Shown: positions 1-12,300 of the stretch, piece after piece | Layout of the letters: every line of letters begins with the position of its first letter | Position numbering within the stretch: position 1 is the first letter of the stretch | Assembly: GCA_963971405.1 (NCBI GenBank) | Contig: OZ020487.1 | Span: 8,157,344-8,221,343 of the forward strand | Direction of reading: 5' to 3' | From: Psococerastis gibbosa | Taxonomy: Eukaryota > Arthropoda > Insecta > Psocodea > Psocidae | Length of the DNA stretch: 64,000 bases | Translations under genes and position numbers: made by a program | The notes under the pieces: model-generated | Database searches by the model: none | Told to the model about the DNA's origin: nothing | What the model saw: only the letters and a program-made list of their open reading frames with translations

Positions 1-701
1 AACGGATTTACACGTTTTGAGGTCCCAGGAACCCAAAAAAGTGGTTTTTACGAAATGTCTGACTGTCTGTGCGTCGATTTTCGGGCAAACTGATCTTGAT
101 GAAATTCGGCATGTAGGTTCACTAAAATCATACATCGGAACAATTTTTTTTATATGGGGCTAACTTAATTTGGGGGGGTTTTATTCTCAAAAACGGCTCC
201 AACGATTTCTTTTAAATTCACATATATTGTAGTCGTTATTAATATTACCGAAATGCGTGGGGTCGCTTGCCCCTTGATAGGGTACTTCTGGGGGTAAACA
301 AATAAAAATAACTAAATTTTAATGAAAAATGACTAAAAAATAATTTTTCTGCGAAACCTTTCTATCGCTGATTTCTACCTTCAGGCATGTTTTAGGTGTT
401 AAATTGAGTAACGAAACCGTTGGGTTGCTTTCCCAGAAAAGTATTTGATTTTGTAAAAAAAAAATGTTTTTTTGAAAAAATGATAGAAAATTCACGCTCA
501 AATGCATTGCGTGCCCTGCCAGTATTGCTGTGTGGTAATGTGTTGGTCTGACCTATCTAGAATTTACCTCACCTCCAGTGCCGTCAGGTGGACAACCCCC
601 CCCCCCCCCGAGATATCGGAAATTTAACCATAGGAAAATTATTTACCATGAAATTACTCATTTTCTCTATCTACTGTACTAATTTTGTTAAATTGGAAAG
701 C
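1..701 (-). mobile_element. Rep-A, non-autonomous TIR element (cut by window edge)
   Basis: This stretch is an inverted copy of 28222-29049. The complete copy ends in perfect 14-bp inverted repeats (GCTTTCCAATTTAT and its complement), and this copy ends at 701 with the same motif (TAAATTGGAAAGC); its other end lies outside the window. Shared internal marks are the GACAGACAGACA-like tract, a C/G homopolymer (here near 595-609) and the AACCCAAAAAAGTGG region. No coding capacity is visible, so it is a repeat and not a gene. The superfamily is not assigned. Confidence 0.75.
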
Positions 702-1309
702 ATGTTCGAGTAAAGTCGGACCGGTTCTTTTGTATTTAGTATTATTAGTTCTTGGCTGCAATGTCAGTCACCTTACCTGATAGTAAGACTATAGAGTATA
801 GACATAGAGCCCATAGAGGGGGGGAGGGGGCTCACCAATTTCATTGCCTAGGGGCCCAGAGAAGGCCCTGGAAAAAACCGCTGTCATTCTATTTTTAATG
901 TTTATTTCCTGTAACAAGCTGTAGAAAACTTCCCCTTCCTATCGCAAACTACCTTCCGTAGTGGCTTAAGGGAGGAAAGAGGGCTGTTTCATCCCCTTCC
1001 TTTGGTAATTAGTGCAAAAACTTGGCTATTTTTTATCGTAAAAACAGGCAGTAAAAATAATTTACTGAATAACCCAGAACCTTCACATTATCACCGCAGT
1101 TAAATTGCAGACCGGAAACCCGCGTGCAACTTTATTACCACTGTATAGTTCTTTCTGTTTTGTTTTAGATAATTTTATTTTTTAGCATTCTATTTCAAGC
1201 TGCAAGCATAAACCAACCTAGGACTTATTCATAACTGATTAATGTCATACCTGTCTCTCTTTTATTCTGAGCAATTTCAGGAGTCATAAAGAGTGAATAA
1301 GATTGGTGT
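702..1309. other. non-coding stretch, nothing recognised
   Basis: I see no credible coding region or known repeat here. It lies in the intron (or upstream region) of the gene whose last exon starts at 1619. Short A/T-rich and G-rich runs only. Confidence 0.4.
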
Positions 1310-1567
1310 AGAGGTCAGGACACCACACCGAGCACAAATTCCGTTTGTCATTTCTATGTCGAGTCCTGGCCCCTTCCGAATTAATTGTGTGACTTTACTA
1401 CGTTCCCCAGGTGGTTCAGAATGCACCCTATCAGGCAACTCCCTGATGTGAAGGAGTGTCTGCTGTTAGAGTGCCTCAAGTTAATAAACAGACTCACTCC
1501 CACCGCTAAGCTGACAGGGTTGCTTAAACCAGAAGTACGGAAAGCAGGCATTTGAAAACCAATAAAC
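1310..1567 (+). repeat. Rep-B, SINE-like interspersed repeat
   Basis: This copy shares long similarity with 23530-23890 (+), 46385-46750 (-), a second diverged copy at 46760-46985 (-) and 54105-54300 (+). Common landmarks are TGTGACTTTAC, a CCCCAGGTGGTTC-type motif, GTGCCTCAAGTTAA and a terminal AGCAGGC followed by an AACAAA-rich tail. A TGTCGAGTCC motif near the 5' part resembles a tRNA B box, so a tRNA-derived SINE is possible. It ends about 50 bp before the exon acceptor at 1618. Confidence 0.65.
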
Positions 1568-1618
1568 AAACGTTTTTTATTTCTTGTTTTCTCTTACGAC
1601 AAGTATTTTCTGTTGCAG

Positions 1619-2128
1619 GCTCACCTCCGACAATCCCGGGAAGGAGCTCTAAATGCGGCGGGCGCAAAAGGCAGCCAGAAGATACCCCTACCCATCATCC
1701 GAGCTAGGTCCCACTCGAACGCCTCATCGGTAGCGAGCGTGCCAGTAGCAGAAATCCGGAAGGATGGCAGCATCCCCGTCGAATGCTACGTCCCCAGCAG
1801 CGAACTTGTATCCATCTTCGATCCGAGGAGGGGCGACGAGGAGGAACCCATGCCAGAAATGCGCGACACCGAGTGCCAAACCCGGGAAAGCCTCTTCGCA
1901 ACGCAGCCCATTGACCCCAGCTCAGAACACAGCCCAACGCCACCGCCACTCCCGGCAGCGAGGATCCCCAAGTCCCCGCCGAACTTCTCGACGTTTGGGT
2001 ACCCGAAACCGGAGAAGTATAGAGCCGAGGCAGTAATTGAAATGACAAAGAAGGAATCTTCATCGGAGAGTCGGCCCTTTTCGATACAGTCGACTAAGTC
2101 GGCGCCGGATGTGATAGTGACGCATTGA
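1619..2128 (+). CDS. last coding exon of an unidentified gene (C-terminal 169 residues)
   Basis: An acceptor TTTTCTGTTGCAG ends at 1618 and the exon then stays open, in phase 0, to a TGA at 2126-2128. The encoded tail is Pro/Ser-rich and probably disordered. It includes a PIRARSHSN stretch, an acidic RRGDEEEPMPEMRDTE block, a TPPPLP motif of SH3-ligand type, and ends in SAPDVIVTH. Base composition is clearly more G/C-rich than the surrounding DNA, as expected for coding sequence. I do not recognise the protein and no folded domain is present. Its N-terminal exons would lie left of the window. It runs towards OPLAH, tail to tail. Confidence 0.8.
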   Translation, partial: AHLRQSREGALNAAGAKGSQKIPLPIIRARSHSNASSVASVPVAEIRKDGSIPVECYVPSSELVSIFDPRRGDEEEPMPEMRDTECQTRESLFATQPIDPSSEHSPTPPPLPAARIPKSPPNFSTFGYPKPEKYRAEAVIEMTKKESSSESRPFSIQSTKSAPDVIVTH

Positions 2129-2441
2129 CGTCGGTGATACGAGGGCGGGGTCTGTACTTGGGAGCCTTACCGACGTAGACATCCCCGCCCTCGATCTATT
2201 CCGGATATACCAGAGACTGACCCGTTGGAGCCGCTATGTGAGGATAGGGCCTTGCAGTGTGAGATAGATGTAATGGAACGGTTGAGCTTTTAAAGGGTTC
2301 ACGCAGATATCCGATAAACACCACCACACCCATTACTAGGTGAAGAACGGCGCAGAAAAGGTGATTGTCATAGTAATCCTACAGAGTTCAACTTCAGTCT
2401 CCAGAAGTAGCGACGAGGAAGAATGTATTTCTCGTTTTAGA

Positions 2442-2648
2442 CCTGGTACACACGGACCATTTGATGGCCAGTGATGCGCTGAGAAATGTTTTGATGGGAG
2501 CGAAACCATAGTCTCCTGTTGTACTGAAGCAGATTTTAGTAGATGGGATAAACCGCAGTAGACTGGGGTTTTGAACTATTTCCCATTAGCTCCCATAGCA
2601 AATTTCTCACCTGATCACTGGCGACTGAATCGTCCGTGTGTGCCAAGG
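2442..2648. mobile_element. short TIR element (MITE) with CACACGGAC termini
   Basis: The left end CCTGGTACACACGGACC and the right end, read in complement as CCTTGGCACACACGGACG, form imperfect inverted repeats; the internal GAGAAATTTGC/GGGAGC motifs also pair. Related fragments appear near 14300-14455, 18320-18490, 22290-22450 and 51200-51860, sharing AACCACAGAGTC and GCACCAACC motifs. It lies in the 3' flank of the 1619-2128 exon. Confidence 0.55.
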
Positions 2649-2728
2649 ACAGATGGTTATTACAGCTCAGCAGTCGTAGCTATAACGTAAAAGAATAACT
2701 TGTCCGGGAATAAGTGTAAATAATACTA

Positions 2729-2734
2729 AATAAA
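2729..2734 (+). terminator. candidate polyadenylation signal AATAAA
   Basis: First clear AATAAA downstream of the stop at 2128. If used, the 3' UTR would be about 600 nt and would contain the small TIR element at 2442-2648. This is position-based inference only. Confidence 0.3.
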
Positions 2735-3192
2735 TCCCAATTAATCAATTAAATAGGGATGGCCATTTGTAACGGGACCGATACAAATGTGTCGAAAGGA
2801 ATGATTCAGTATCGGTCAACATTGCCCGCCATTAGATATAGGCCTACTGTAATGAGAATCGGCCTCCGAGCCGAAATGAACGAACAATATATTTCTGAAC
2901 GATTCTAACGAATGGCGTCTGCTTTGTTTTCACTATTTTTTTAACGTGCAGTTTTGTTTTAACACCGTATTAGAATGATCCAAATATTCCCCAGGGTAAG
3001 TTATTATTTTACGTTCATGCTATGACGGCAGAAACTCTACACAACAGGCAACACTTCCAGAAATGAGAATTTTGAAGTGAAATTTGATAATAGCTTTGGA
3101 AATTTACGATGCTCCCATGGGTATAATGAAAATCTTCACGGAATCACTGTGGTGGGAAAAACGGCGCAGCAAGGCATGCTGCTATTTGTGGG

Positions 3193-3345
3193 CAGGGACG
3201 GATCCAGCCAATTTTTGAGGGGGTAGTAAAAAATAGAATAAACTCATTTAGTATCAAATAAATTGTAACGTAATAAATTGACTTACAACAGACTTACTAA
3301 ATCTAAATTTGAGCTAACCCCCTGCCTCCCTCTGTATCCGCCCTT
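3193..3345. mobile_element. short TIR element (MITE), GGACGGATCCAGCC family
   Basis: The ends CAGGGACGGATCCAGCC and TGTATCCGCCCTTG are inverted repeats of each other. The same family is at 51872-52036, and part of it at 11075-11175, where the ATTACGCTCCAATTTA interior is shared. The interior is AT-rich with G or C runs near each end and has no coding capacity. Confidence 0.55.
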
Positions 3346-4100
3346 GGTTGAGAAGCTGGCCAAGGCCGTATATGGGCTGTAGCCATAGTTACCGCAGTTT
3401 TTAGGCCATTGTTTTCATACTTTTTATATTGTATACCTGCGGTGAATACATGGACCCTTGTTGTACCAAAAAGAATGCTGCATTGGAAAGAATTAAAAAT
3501 AATTTCAGTTAAACTGACATTTTGCGTACTGTACTTACAATACACCAGGTACACATTATTCTCAGCTTATGGGCAACCTACGGCTCGAGCCAAGTTCTCT
3601 TCTTAGCCTAATAACTGCCAAAACCAGACACCGGTCGTTGGTGATCTACAGTAGGCCTATACAATGCCTACCGGCCTCCTCGGTAGCCAATTAAAAGACC
3701 ATAACAAATTAACGATTTTTTATCATGAAAACATTTTGTACAGTTTCTTTTAATTTTGTAAGTGCCTTAAAATGTATAATAGCTAAAAAATTAGACAAAA
3801 TTGTCCAAAACGGATTGAATATGTGGATTTTGTAAATAAATTTTAGTTATATTTTGTATTTTGATTTTGCTCCCTTTTCCTGAGACAGATTATGCACGAA
3901 TAACTTAGAATTTATGGCATTCTGCACCAAACTGGGGCAACTCTGGGTTTGTATTTTTCACTGCTTTAACGGTAGGTAATTGGCAGCCCGACATTTAGCC
4001 TTTCTTATTTTTTATTTAATTAACTCAGCAAGTTAAAGATTTGGATCATTTACGTAAGTTGTAAAAGACTACATCATGCACCACATAGGCCCTAATGACT
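3346..4100. other. intergenic; partial MITE arm near 3985-4090
   Basis: No gene is visible. The segment 3985-4090 resembles one arm of the foldback at 41565-41945 (shared ATTGGCAG, TTATTTAATTAACT and AAGACTAC motifs), so it is a decayed half copy. The rest shows nothing I can name. Confidence 0.4.
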
Positions 4101-4109
4101 TTTACATTT

Positions 4110-4510
4110 AAGGCTCAACCCCAGGGATTGGCTATGGGGCCACGCCAGGGGGTAGCCAAGGGGAGGGTCAGCGGGGTCCTGACCCCCCAATTTTTTTTTT
4201 TTTTTAGCAAAACACAATTTTTCAGATATTTATTTTTTTTAAAAAATCCCCGGGGGGACCCCGTTCCCCCTGTTTCCAGTTTTTTTAAATAATGTTATCG
4301 TCTGCAAAATTAATTTTTTTTTGCCGACAAACTATTTCAGGCCTATCTTTAAAAAAACATTCCCCACGGTAGCCCCCGGGCCCCCTTGTTAGCTGTGATA
4401 TTCATCATATGTGAAATATGAGCATAACTGCTTTCAAAGTGCGTAAATTCCACTATTTTGGGCCTATTCTTTTTCAATTAATTCCCCCGGGCGAGACCCC
4501 GTACGTACGT
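4110..4510. repeat. Rep-C, G/C-run-rich interspersed repeat
   Basis: This region is an inverted, diverged copy of 50515-50880. Shared blocks include CCCCGGGGGGACCCCG-type runs, TTTGCCGACAAACTATTT, ACATTCCCCACGGTAG and the TTAGCTGTGATATTC segment. No coding capacity. The outer ends resemble GGCTACGCC motifs, so it may be a transposon remnant, but I could not fix its boundaries. Confidence 0.55.
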
Positions 4511-5384
4511 ACGTACATGAGGACTGCTTTCCTATTTTCTACTATTTTACGAAAATACGGGGGGGGGGCGCCAAATGAAACACCACCCCATTCGAAAACC
4601 TATCGTAAACGGGCAAACGTTATGTATTGATTTTGCATGAAAACTGGACCCCCCCCCCCAACAAGGCCAAACCCGGCACTGCTTGACCCCTCCGATTGTC
4701 TCTAAAATAATATTAAAAGCTATACACTTTTTAGTCAACAGTGAACTTTACAGCCTCTACTTCGAGCATTTTTGTCACAACACGGGCCTAGCCACAGAAT
4801 AAATGCATTAGATACGGTACTGAACAGTAATATTTTTTTAGAATGATAGGTTCATTTTCCCCAATAGATAATTTATTGCGCGATGCCACTAATAACAAGT
4901 CAGGGGAATTTGAAATATTATGAATAAATGTACAATTCCCCCATCATCCAGCTGCAGCTTTTAATTAAATTCTGCACGCACTGCAATTTTAGTTCAGTTA
5001 ATGCGATACATATTGTAAAATGAAGAGACAACAATAGAATATGAGGTTTATAGGTGGCCGTAAATCAGCCCATTCCCCTCACTTAAAAAAAGGACTTTTT
5101 CTGGTTTCATCCCACATAGCTTTTTTGGGGTTTTTACTTAATACGTATATAAAGAAAGTGAGTGTCGTGAATCCCCTAAGTGTGAGTGTGAGCGGGTGAT
5201 TGAGTGAGTGAATGAGTTGGAATGGCTCTTTGTCTGTTAAAAAATACGTTGTCTAAAGGCGTAGTAAAAATCTCAATTTTTAGCCGAAGGCGGCTAGTGC
5301 TAAAAACATTGGAATAGTGCAATGTTGCATAGCCACATAATTGCAAAAATTAAATAAATAAATACTAAATACTACTCTACAGGT

Positions 5385-5465
5385 CCTAACTTCATTTTAG
5401 AACATAAAAATTCCATGTTTGGTAAAAATTCTGTGTTTGACTTTGGAATTAGTCCTCTACATGAC
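5385..5465 (+). pseudogene. non-LTR retrotransposon 3' fragment
   Basis: The sequence matches, at nucleotide level, the better-preserved fragment at 27560-27735 (shared CATGTTTGGTAAAAATTCTG and TGACTTTGGAATTAGTC). Here the frame has stops, so it is dead. It represents the C-terminal end of a CR1/Jockey-like reverse transcriptase ORF. Confidence 0.5.
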
Positions 5466-5479
5466 CGAATTCTTGTTAG

Positions 5480-5640
5480 GCATCATATTCGTCGAACTTC
5501 TTCTCCTAATGCCTCTTCCATCGAAGATTGGCGATCATCATGGCAATTTGGGCATAGGAGACTGTTGCTCTAAAAAGGGAAGTCTTGCCAAAACACTGCC
5601 TCAGCCTTTTCAACCAGGATGTTGTTCTTCTGCCGGGAGC
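5480..5640 (-). pseudogene. non-LTR retrotransposon C-terminal fragment
   Basis: On the minus strand the translation contains TSWLKRLRQCFGKTS and TVSYAQIAMMIANLRWKRH, ending in a stop. This is the usual Arg/Trp-rich tail after the reverse transcriptase domain of a non-LTR element. The same family is at 56560-57300 (+) and about 23990-24130 (+). Confidence 0.65.
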
Positions 5641-6126
5641 CCTCTATCCTGCTATCTTCCATTGGCTTATACACACAGAAGGCTAAATTTTTTATTCCTC
5701 ATCACATGGCCGAAGTCGAACATATAGGCCCAAATGCTGTTTCTATGGCTCAACAAAGAGAACCATCAGAGAAAGTACGGTATATAAAGGCTTTTCTCAA
5801 AATAACAAAAATACCAGGACAGTCGTAAAAAAAATATAAGAAAGAATGAGAGGGGGCACAAACAAAGAATTTGGTATTGGTAGGTATTGGAAAACAAGAC
5901 AGGCAATTTTATAAATGCGGAGGAAAAGGAAATACAGGGACACAGACGGTGTTGTTTATCACAATAAGACTTCATCATGCGGTTCGAGAGAGGCGGCGTG
6001 GGGGGGGGGGGGGGGGGGGGGAGGCTTTGCTACCTATGTATGCTGTAGATGCTGTCGAACCACCTCCATGCCTGAACACCATTATTTCATATCTCCCTTT
6101 GGACTATTAATTGTACTTTACAGTAA

Positions 6127-6447
6127 GGCGGGGTTTCCACCGACCTCTCATTGCAGAATGCACATGACATTGACGGAAATTTTTGTTTTACTCTATGCCA
6201 TAGTTAAAATTGATCAATGATCATAGAGTAAAATCACAAACAAACTAAAATTAAAAAATGGCGTCATGGGATATATTAAGTACAAACATTTTAATAGATT
6301 TCTATAAAAAGAAAAAGTTCAAATTTCCGTCAATGTCATTTGCATTCTGCAATGAGAGGTCGGTGGAAACCCCACCTAAGTCTTGAATGTCTGCTACCAC
6401 GTCAACGTATGTGCATTCTGCAATGAGAGGTCGGTGGAAACCCCGCC
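6127..6447. mobile_element. foldback MITE F1 (asymmetric composite)
   Basis: The inner hairpin runs from GGCGGGGTTTCCACCGACC to its complement ending near 6376. It is followed by TAAGTCTTGAATGTCTGCTACCACG and a second GGTCGGTGGAAACCCCGCC end at 6447. The left outer arm is missing, so the composite is lopsided. The central part (GATCAATGATCATAGAGTAAA, then a GGCGTCATGGGATAT segment) is shared with most larger family members. Confidence 0.8.
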
Positions 6448-6539
6448 TACGGCAATGTTCTGCCTCTGCTTTCCTCCCTATACAATAGTATACTTAAGCA
6501 CATGTCCGGTACCGTAATAATATACAATATATTATAAAT

Positions 6540-6785
6540 AAGGCCGGTAACAGTGAAAAGTAAGGGGAAATGCGGGGTTCAGGGACAAAGATTTTAAAAA
6601 AAATGTACAATTCAGCAGGCAGGCATGACAACAGAACCGGCGCAGTAAGCTTCTGCGCACTTGACCTGGCAATCTTAATAGCTTTATTGTGACTGTAATT
6701 AGCTTTTGACAAGATCCTCCAACCTTCGTCACCACTTTTAGCCGCTTCATTGTTTACACTGAGGACGCTCATCTTACCGGCTTGA
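6540..6785 (+). repeat. Rep-D, interspersed repeat
   Basis: Similar to 42390-42575 in the same orientation: both contain AGCAGGCAGG, AATAGCTTTAT, GTGATTAGCTT-like and TTTGCCGCTTCATTG-type segments. Non-coding; class not determined. Confidence 0.5.
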
Positions 6786-9153
6786 TTGAGCGTACCCTAG
6801 AGTCCGGTTCTCGCGGATGATCATGTGGGAAATTCGCCATTGGAGCAAATGGTTTGATGCAAAACCCTACATAGAAGATTTTTGACGCTGGCTTGAGGCA
6901 ATGTCCCATCTCTCCTGTTTCTTCATCGAAAATTCTAATACTTCGGGATCAAGAAGTAGGTACTTACTTTCTAGCCAACGCTTGGCAAGGCCAGGTTAGC
7001 CATTTGGTGACGTGCTGACCAGTATCTCCTTGCTGTCTCCCGGAAGATTCCGTCCGTTTGGTCTTCCCTGTCTTATACCAGGGCTGGACACTCGGGTAGA
7101 TGTTCTGCATTCGTTTCGCCTTCGTTACACAGGGGAGAGATGTCCTAAGCAAGGACCCCGATGCGATGCAGGTGGGAAAGAAGATAGTCGTTGCCGGTGG
7201 TGGTCCTGAAGACAGGAACCCTGACTGCCCTCGGCCGGGACCGAGGTATTGGCGAGGCAATAAGGGTGGCCCAATTTTTTCCTGTGCTTGTATGCCTATG
7301 GCGGTTTCAGGTCCATGCCCTAACAGCTCTGCCTATGGTGGATTTAGCGGAGATGTACGACAGTGTACTGGTCTGCTGCTCCAATGTAGTGGGATCAAGA
7401 AGTCGTGGCATTAGACAATAATTTGTTGAGACGATATTTGCCATAGATGTTCAGTAGGCCAGGAAGTATCTTACAAACAGCTCTAGCCCTACAACCCTGA
7501 AGTTCAGGTAATAGGCTACGCACCAAAACGCAGAAATAGGTTGATTGGAAGAGTGAGAAATGCCTCTAAATAGCTGAAAGGGGGGTAAGCAAATTGCTGA
7601 GTATCGGAGAGGAGTTAATTAACCAAGACGGCTTTCTCCTGCTTAATTACTTTCTTTCAACCGCGACGCCCCCCCCCCCTCTTTTTGTTTAGCCTAGCCG
7701 ATCTTTTGTCACTTTCCCTCAGGCAAACTGATTTTATGTAAATATTATTTGCATTAATTGTTTTCAAATGGCAATTTAATTACTTCTTTGAAGCTTTTCA
7801 GCGGTTTGCTAAAATTGGATCCTGACCTGGGGTGGATGTAGCTTTTCATAAAAAACGAAGTGTTCAAATATGCAGTCTTTTCTTTTAAAAATAAAGCTTT
7901 ATTGGGATAGGCTATAACAAACAAATAAAACAACTCGTATCTACTGTGAATTGGTATGATCAACAAGAATAGCCCATACTGTAACTTTCGTAGGCTGGCA
8001 TAAAATTAAAAAAAAAAAACTTAAGTAACCAGCAGCCCTATTATGTCGATTTGGGATTAACATAACACCGGGGTTTATTCAATTGTTTTAAACAAATGAG
8101 TGCAAAATGCGCGGGAAATTCATTCATAAATTAATCCTCGGCTATATTTTTGGTGAGTTTAAAATTTTCTCTTCCGTAGATGTAAACACATAAATAATTA
8201 AAACTCTTCTTATGTTACAAAATTCTACCTGTACATTTTAATGAATATTAGTATTCCCTTTAATTATTATACAATGCAACCATTCTCTTGTATTCCAATA
8301 ATTTATTTATTTTAATTTCCCGAGCATATTTTAACACCCCGGCATTATGTTACTCCCAAATCGCCCGCAGATATAATTAGAAACCTTGGGCGGGAAACCA
8401 TCCGACCCTAACTAACAGATATCTATAATCATACTTGTAACCAATCACACAGTCTCACAACTTCACCGCATTTGCTGAAATTCGAGACTTCACTAGCCAA
8501 TATTAGAATGGTTAATATAAAGACACTATTGCAAACAGGATTGAACAGGCCTAGATTTACATCCTACATCCAATCTTAGACATGAAAATCCTTGCGTTTA
8601 AAGCAAAAATATCTCAGATTATGCCAGTATTTCCCATTACACAAATAAAAATTATTCATCAAACATAATATGGAGAAACTTCCAATTGAATGAATTGCCT
8701 GTCAAACATGTAATAGGACGTTTAGTGGGATGTTTATCAACAGAGGAAAACAATATAAAACAACCTTTAGTAGCTGAAGCGGTTCCAAACTATAGGTCTC
8801 GAGTAACTCTTTTCAAAAACTTGGATGTAGGCTTATTTGTATGGCATGATTGTATAAAAGAAAAATACATTAAGGGGGAGATTTTAAATTATTTTGTAAA
8901 CCTTTTGACGAAATTAATTTAGAGGAAGGCACCCCTGGATAATCCAAAAATAGATTGGTTTAGCTTTTTGATTTAATTATAAAGTTTTGGTCCACTCCAA
9001 TGGTAGAGGACTATTTCATACACCCTACTATAAGGGGTTCCATCTAGGAGCTAGGTATTTTTAACTAGTAAGTTCTCTTTGGTGTGTAGCGTTATGAAAA
9101 AGGTTGGAAACCGCTGCTAAACTGTACGTACCTATCAAAACTTCTGGCATAAG
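6786..9153. other. intergenic stretch between the upstream exon's gene and OPLAH
   Basis: No convincing gene. 7010-7410 is richer in G/C and has overlapping open frames on both strands, possibly an old retrotransposon remnant, but I see no diagnostic motif. The remainder is AT-rich. The OPLAH 3' UTR probably occupies the right end. Confidence 0.35.
8972..8977 (-). terminator. candidate OPLAH polyadenylation signal (ATTAAA on minus strand)
   Basis: ATTAAA in the minus sense about 180 nt after the OPLAH stop at 9154. No AATAAA was noticed closer. Tentative. Confidence 0.3.
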
Positions 9154-9303
9154 CTAGACAGATTCCTGAGCTCGAAGGTACTCAAAGTATGAGCCTCTTT
9201 CCAGAAATGTTTCTTTTCTGTTTTTCTCTTGCACGTTGGTAGCAGCTTCATTTTCGAGTGCCCCATAGCCACCTCCTCCAGGTGTTTCCAGACGAAATAC
9301 GTC
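9154..9303 (-). CDS. OPLAH: OPLAH exon 20 (residues 1263-1311 and stop)
   Basis: Acceptor ATTTGTTGCAG; stops with TAG at 9154-9156. Begins [14 protein letters not shown], the conserved glycine run, and ends [12 protein letters not shown] as the family does. Confidence 0.94.
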   Translation of the reverse strand, partial: DVFRLETPGGGGYGALENEAATNVQEKNRKETFLERGSYFEYLRAQESV

Positions 9304-12300
9304 CTGCAACAAATTCCAAACTAGTTAAGAGAAGGATCAGAAGGAAATGAAAGCAAAACAATGTTTTATAGTTAAGACATTGAAATGACCGGTGCATGGT
9401 GATTGGATGAGCTTATGACATACGTTCGGCCAATAGCAAATTCCAGCAAAATTGTCCCGGATAGGCCTACAACAGGAATTTAGCTTATTAATTTTCTACA
9501 GTTCGTTGATGTTTTCTCTCCAAAAATCCTTACCCCGGGCTTGACGTTAACTGCAGTCTTGGGACCGAGATAAATGGTCCTTCCGTCCCGACATAAGAGT
9601 AAATTTGTGCCTTTTTCACCAGGTTCCCCTCCTAAAACAATTTAAAAAATCATTAACCTGCATAATACACAGATTGAAGAGCCTAGAAGCCAAGGGATGC
9701 ATGTGTTATTTTTTGCGTTTTTGAGCTAAGCCCACCATGCTGTTACTCTAGCTGTTTTTTATCCTATAAACCAACAGGAACATCGGTATCGGTAATTTTG
9801 GAATTCATCAAAAATCTATAAATCTATACCTATACATTTGAGTTACATACTTTATTTTTATCACTTTCTCCCCTTGGGCCTTCAATTGACATAAGATTAT
9901 AATATACTAATTTATTATAACCTTCCGCTGAGCCCAACGATGTCTATTGTCTACTGTAATCTCAGAGATGAATTAAGAATAGACTAGGGCTTCCAAGAAT
10001 TTTCTGCGGAATCCCTTCAAGAAACAATGACCACATCAATATGTTACTCCCTAGGCCTAACACAAGAGCATTCGCTCCTCATGCCCTAGGCTGAAGACAA
10101 ACAACAAGCCTGTATTTCGTAAATATTATATGTCCTTAGCCATAAATAAATAAATAAATATTGACTTTTTTGTTCTATTACTAAGCCAATCTAGCGGAGT
10201 CAGGGCTATAAGCCCTCTCTTACACTCAACTATAAGCCATAAGGTATAAAACACGAACCTTGGGTTCGAAGAGGCAGAGCTGATTACACCGTGCAAGTTC
10301 GAGTAGCCCCCTAACAAAGAATGAGTAAGTACGTTATCACGCAGCCCCTTAAGTTACTAAGTCAAGTCATTATGATGTCCCCGAACCGAAGCTACTATGT
10401 TGTCCCTTTAGTTACGGTACGAATGTTCATTATAAGCTATTTACCGTCTTACAAGCTAATATTTCCCCTCACTGAACCAACCAACAACCTCCCGGGTAAA
10501 AGTGAAACCCCTTACCACTACACTATTGCGGCTTCCAAAGTAAGGTACTCACCCTTGAGTCCGTAGGGCCTGAAGACCCTACGTTCAGTAATGACAGAAA
10601 GCAGGATTGGCCTTCTAAACAGTATTTCTCTAACAACGCCACAGCCCCCTTCATTGCGACCACGGCCTCCGGAACCGGATCTCAGCTGAAACGAGCGCAA
10701 AATAACCGGATATCTCTTCTCTAGAACTTCCGGGTCTGTTATTCTTGTGTTGGTCATGTGGGTGTGCACGCCAGAGCGGCCTTTCCATGAAGGACCCTGC
10801 AACAGGATAAATGAGGGGAATGAGAAGGACCTAAGGAGTTATTTGGTTATGACACTTCAGAATGGCATTCAAAGTCAGGACTATTAAAGTTGTCCCAAAC
10901 TTTAGGGTCAGGTAAAACGCCAACCAATAGTAAGCTCTAGGAAATTTTAGCCTGTAACGTCAATACGAAAGATTTGATCAGATCGACTGGTGTTTGTAGT
11001 GTGCTAGATCGGTTCAATGTTCATAGGATGCCACCACTATTTCTTGAAATTGCGTTGTAAGAGTTAGTCTAGTTAATTTATTACGCTCCAATTTAATCGA
11101 TACTCATATGTTGGTTCTCTTTTTTGGACTTACAACACCCCCCCCCCCCCCCCAAATGGGCTCAACCCGTCCATGAAATAAACCTTAAATACTTACAGCG
11201 CCAGCACCCCCTGCAACAGTTTCGTAGTAGCCCCAAGTCTCCTCACCGAACGTAATATTGTTCATACAGCCCTGACTTGCAGCGCACGCTTCGAACGCCT
11301 TCAGAACTACGTCTACAATCCTTTGAGACGTCTGCACGTTTCCTCCCACAACAGCTGCCGTGTCAGACGGGTCCAGAATACTTCCCTTGGGGATAATTAC
11401 TCGAACGGGCACGAGGCAGCCCTAAAAGCAAAGGAAAAATAATGACAGGCATTTCAAAGACAATTACAATATCAAATTAATCCAAAGGTCATAAATCCAA
11501 AATCGTCATTTTTCTGGAGAGATAAAAAACGGTTTTAAAAAATCCTCCATTTTGGGATATTTTTTAGTAATTTTCACGTTTTTATCCGAATATGTTTTAA
11601 GTAGAACAATTTGGCACCCTAAAAAAGGATAGAATTATTATATTTTGGACTTAAGACCTTTTCACACAGAGTTTGGTTTGGTAAGGAGGATTTATGTGGT
11701 TTTCTATCCACTTTAGCTCTTCATACGATTTTATTCAGGATTTGAGTGCATTGCCACTGGAAGGAGTATTTCTTTCTGCATCCAACGATAATCGATATCG
11801 ATATGTAATCGCGTATTCTATGAATATTTATGATATTTTGCCTCTTCTTCTCCAAGGGCCTCTTCTATCGAAGAATGGCGAGTATCATGGATAATACTAG
11901 GGAATTGTCATGCAGTAGTTTCCCATTGTTTCTGCACTCTTCATTGAGTTCCTCCACCTTCAGGGCCAGTTTTCTCACCCCAAGACAAAAGAGAGCCCTG
12001 CACATAAAAGACTGTTTTACTCGCATGCTTATCCTCGGTTTCCTATTTGTTCAGTCGCCATTATGCGCTTCCATTTTCACCATGAGGTACAGTTTAGGGA
12101 TTTTCGCGTCTTTGCCTCTGAGACCATAAGGCATTACTCAGAATTTAGCAGTCACTAGCAAATCATACAAATTAATGGCAAATCAGTTTGTTAACATCTG
12201 CCTCTTGGATTTTTTGTGAGCATTACAAGGTACCGTTGTGAATGATATTAACGCGAGTCATATTAGCGCACGGCAGCTATAAGCTTACAGTACCTGATTA

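Noticed and set aside
5915-6220. 101-codon frame with a poly-Gly run
   Set aside because: The glycines come from a G homopolymer and the end lies in MITE F1.
7012-7421. Overlapping open frames on both strands in G/C-richer DNA
   Set aside because: No conserved motif or splice logic on either strand; at most an old transposon remnant.
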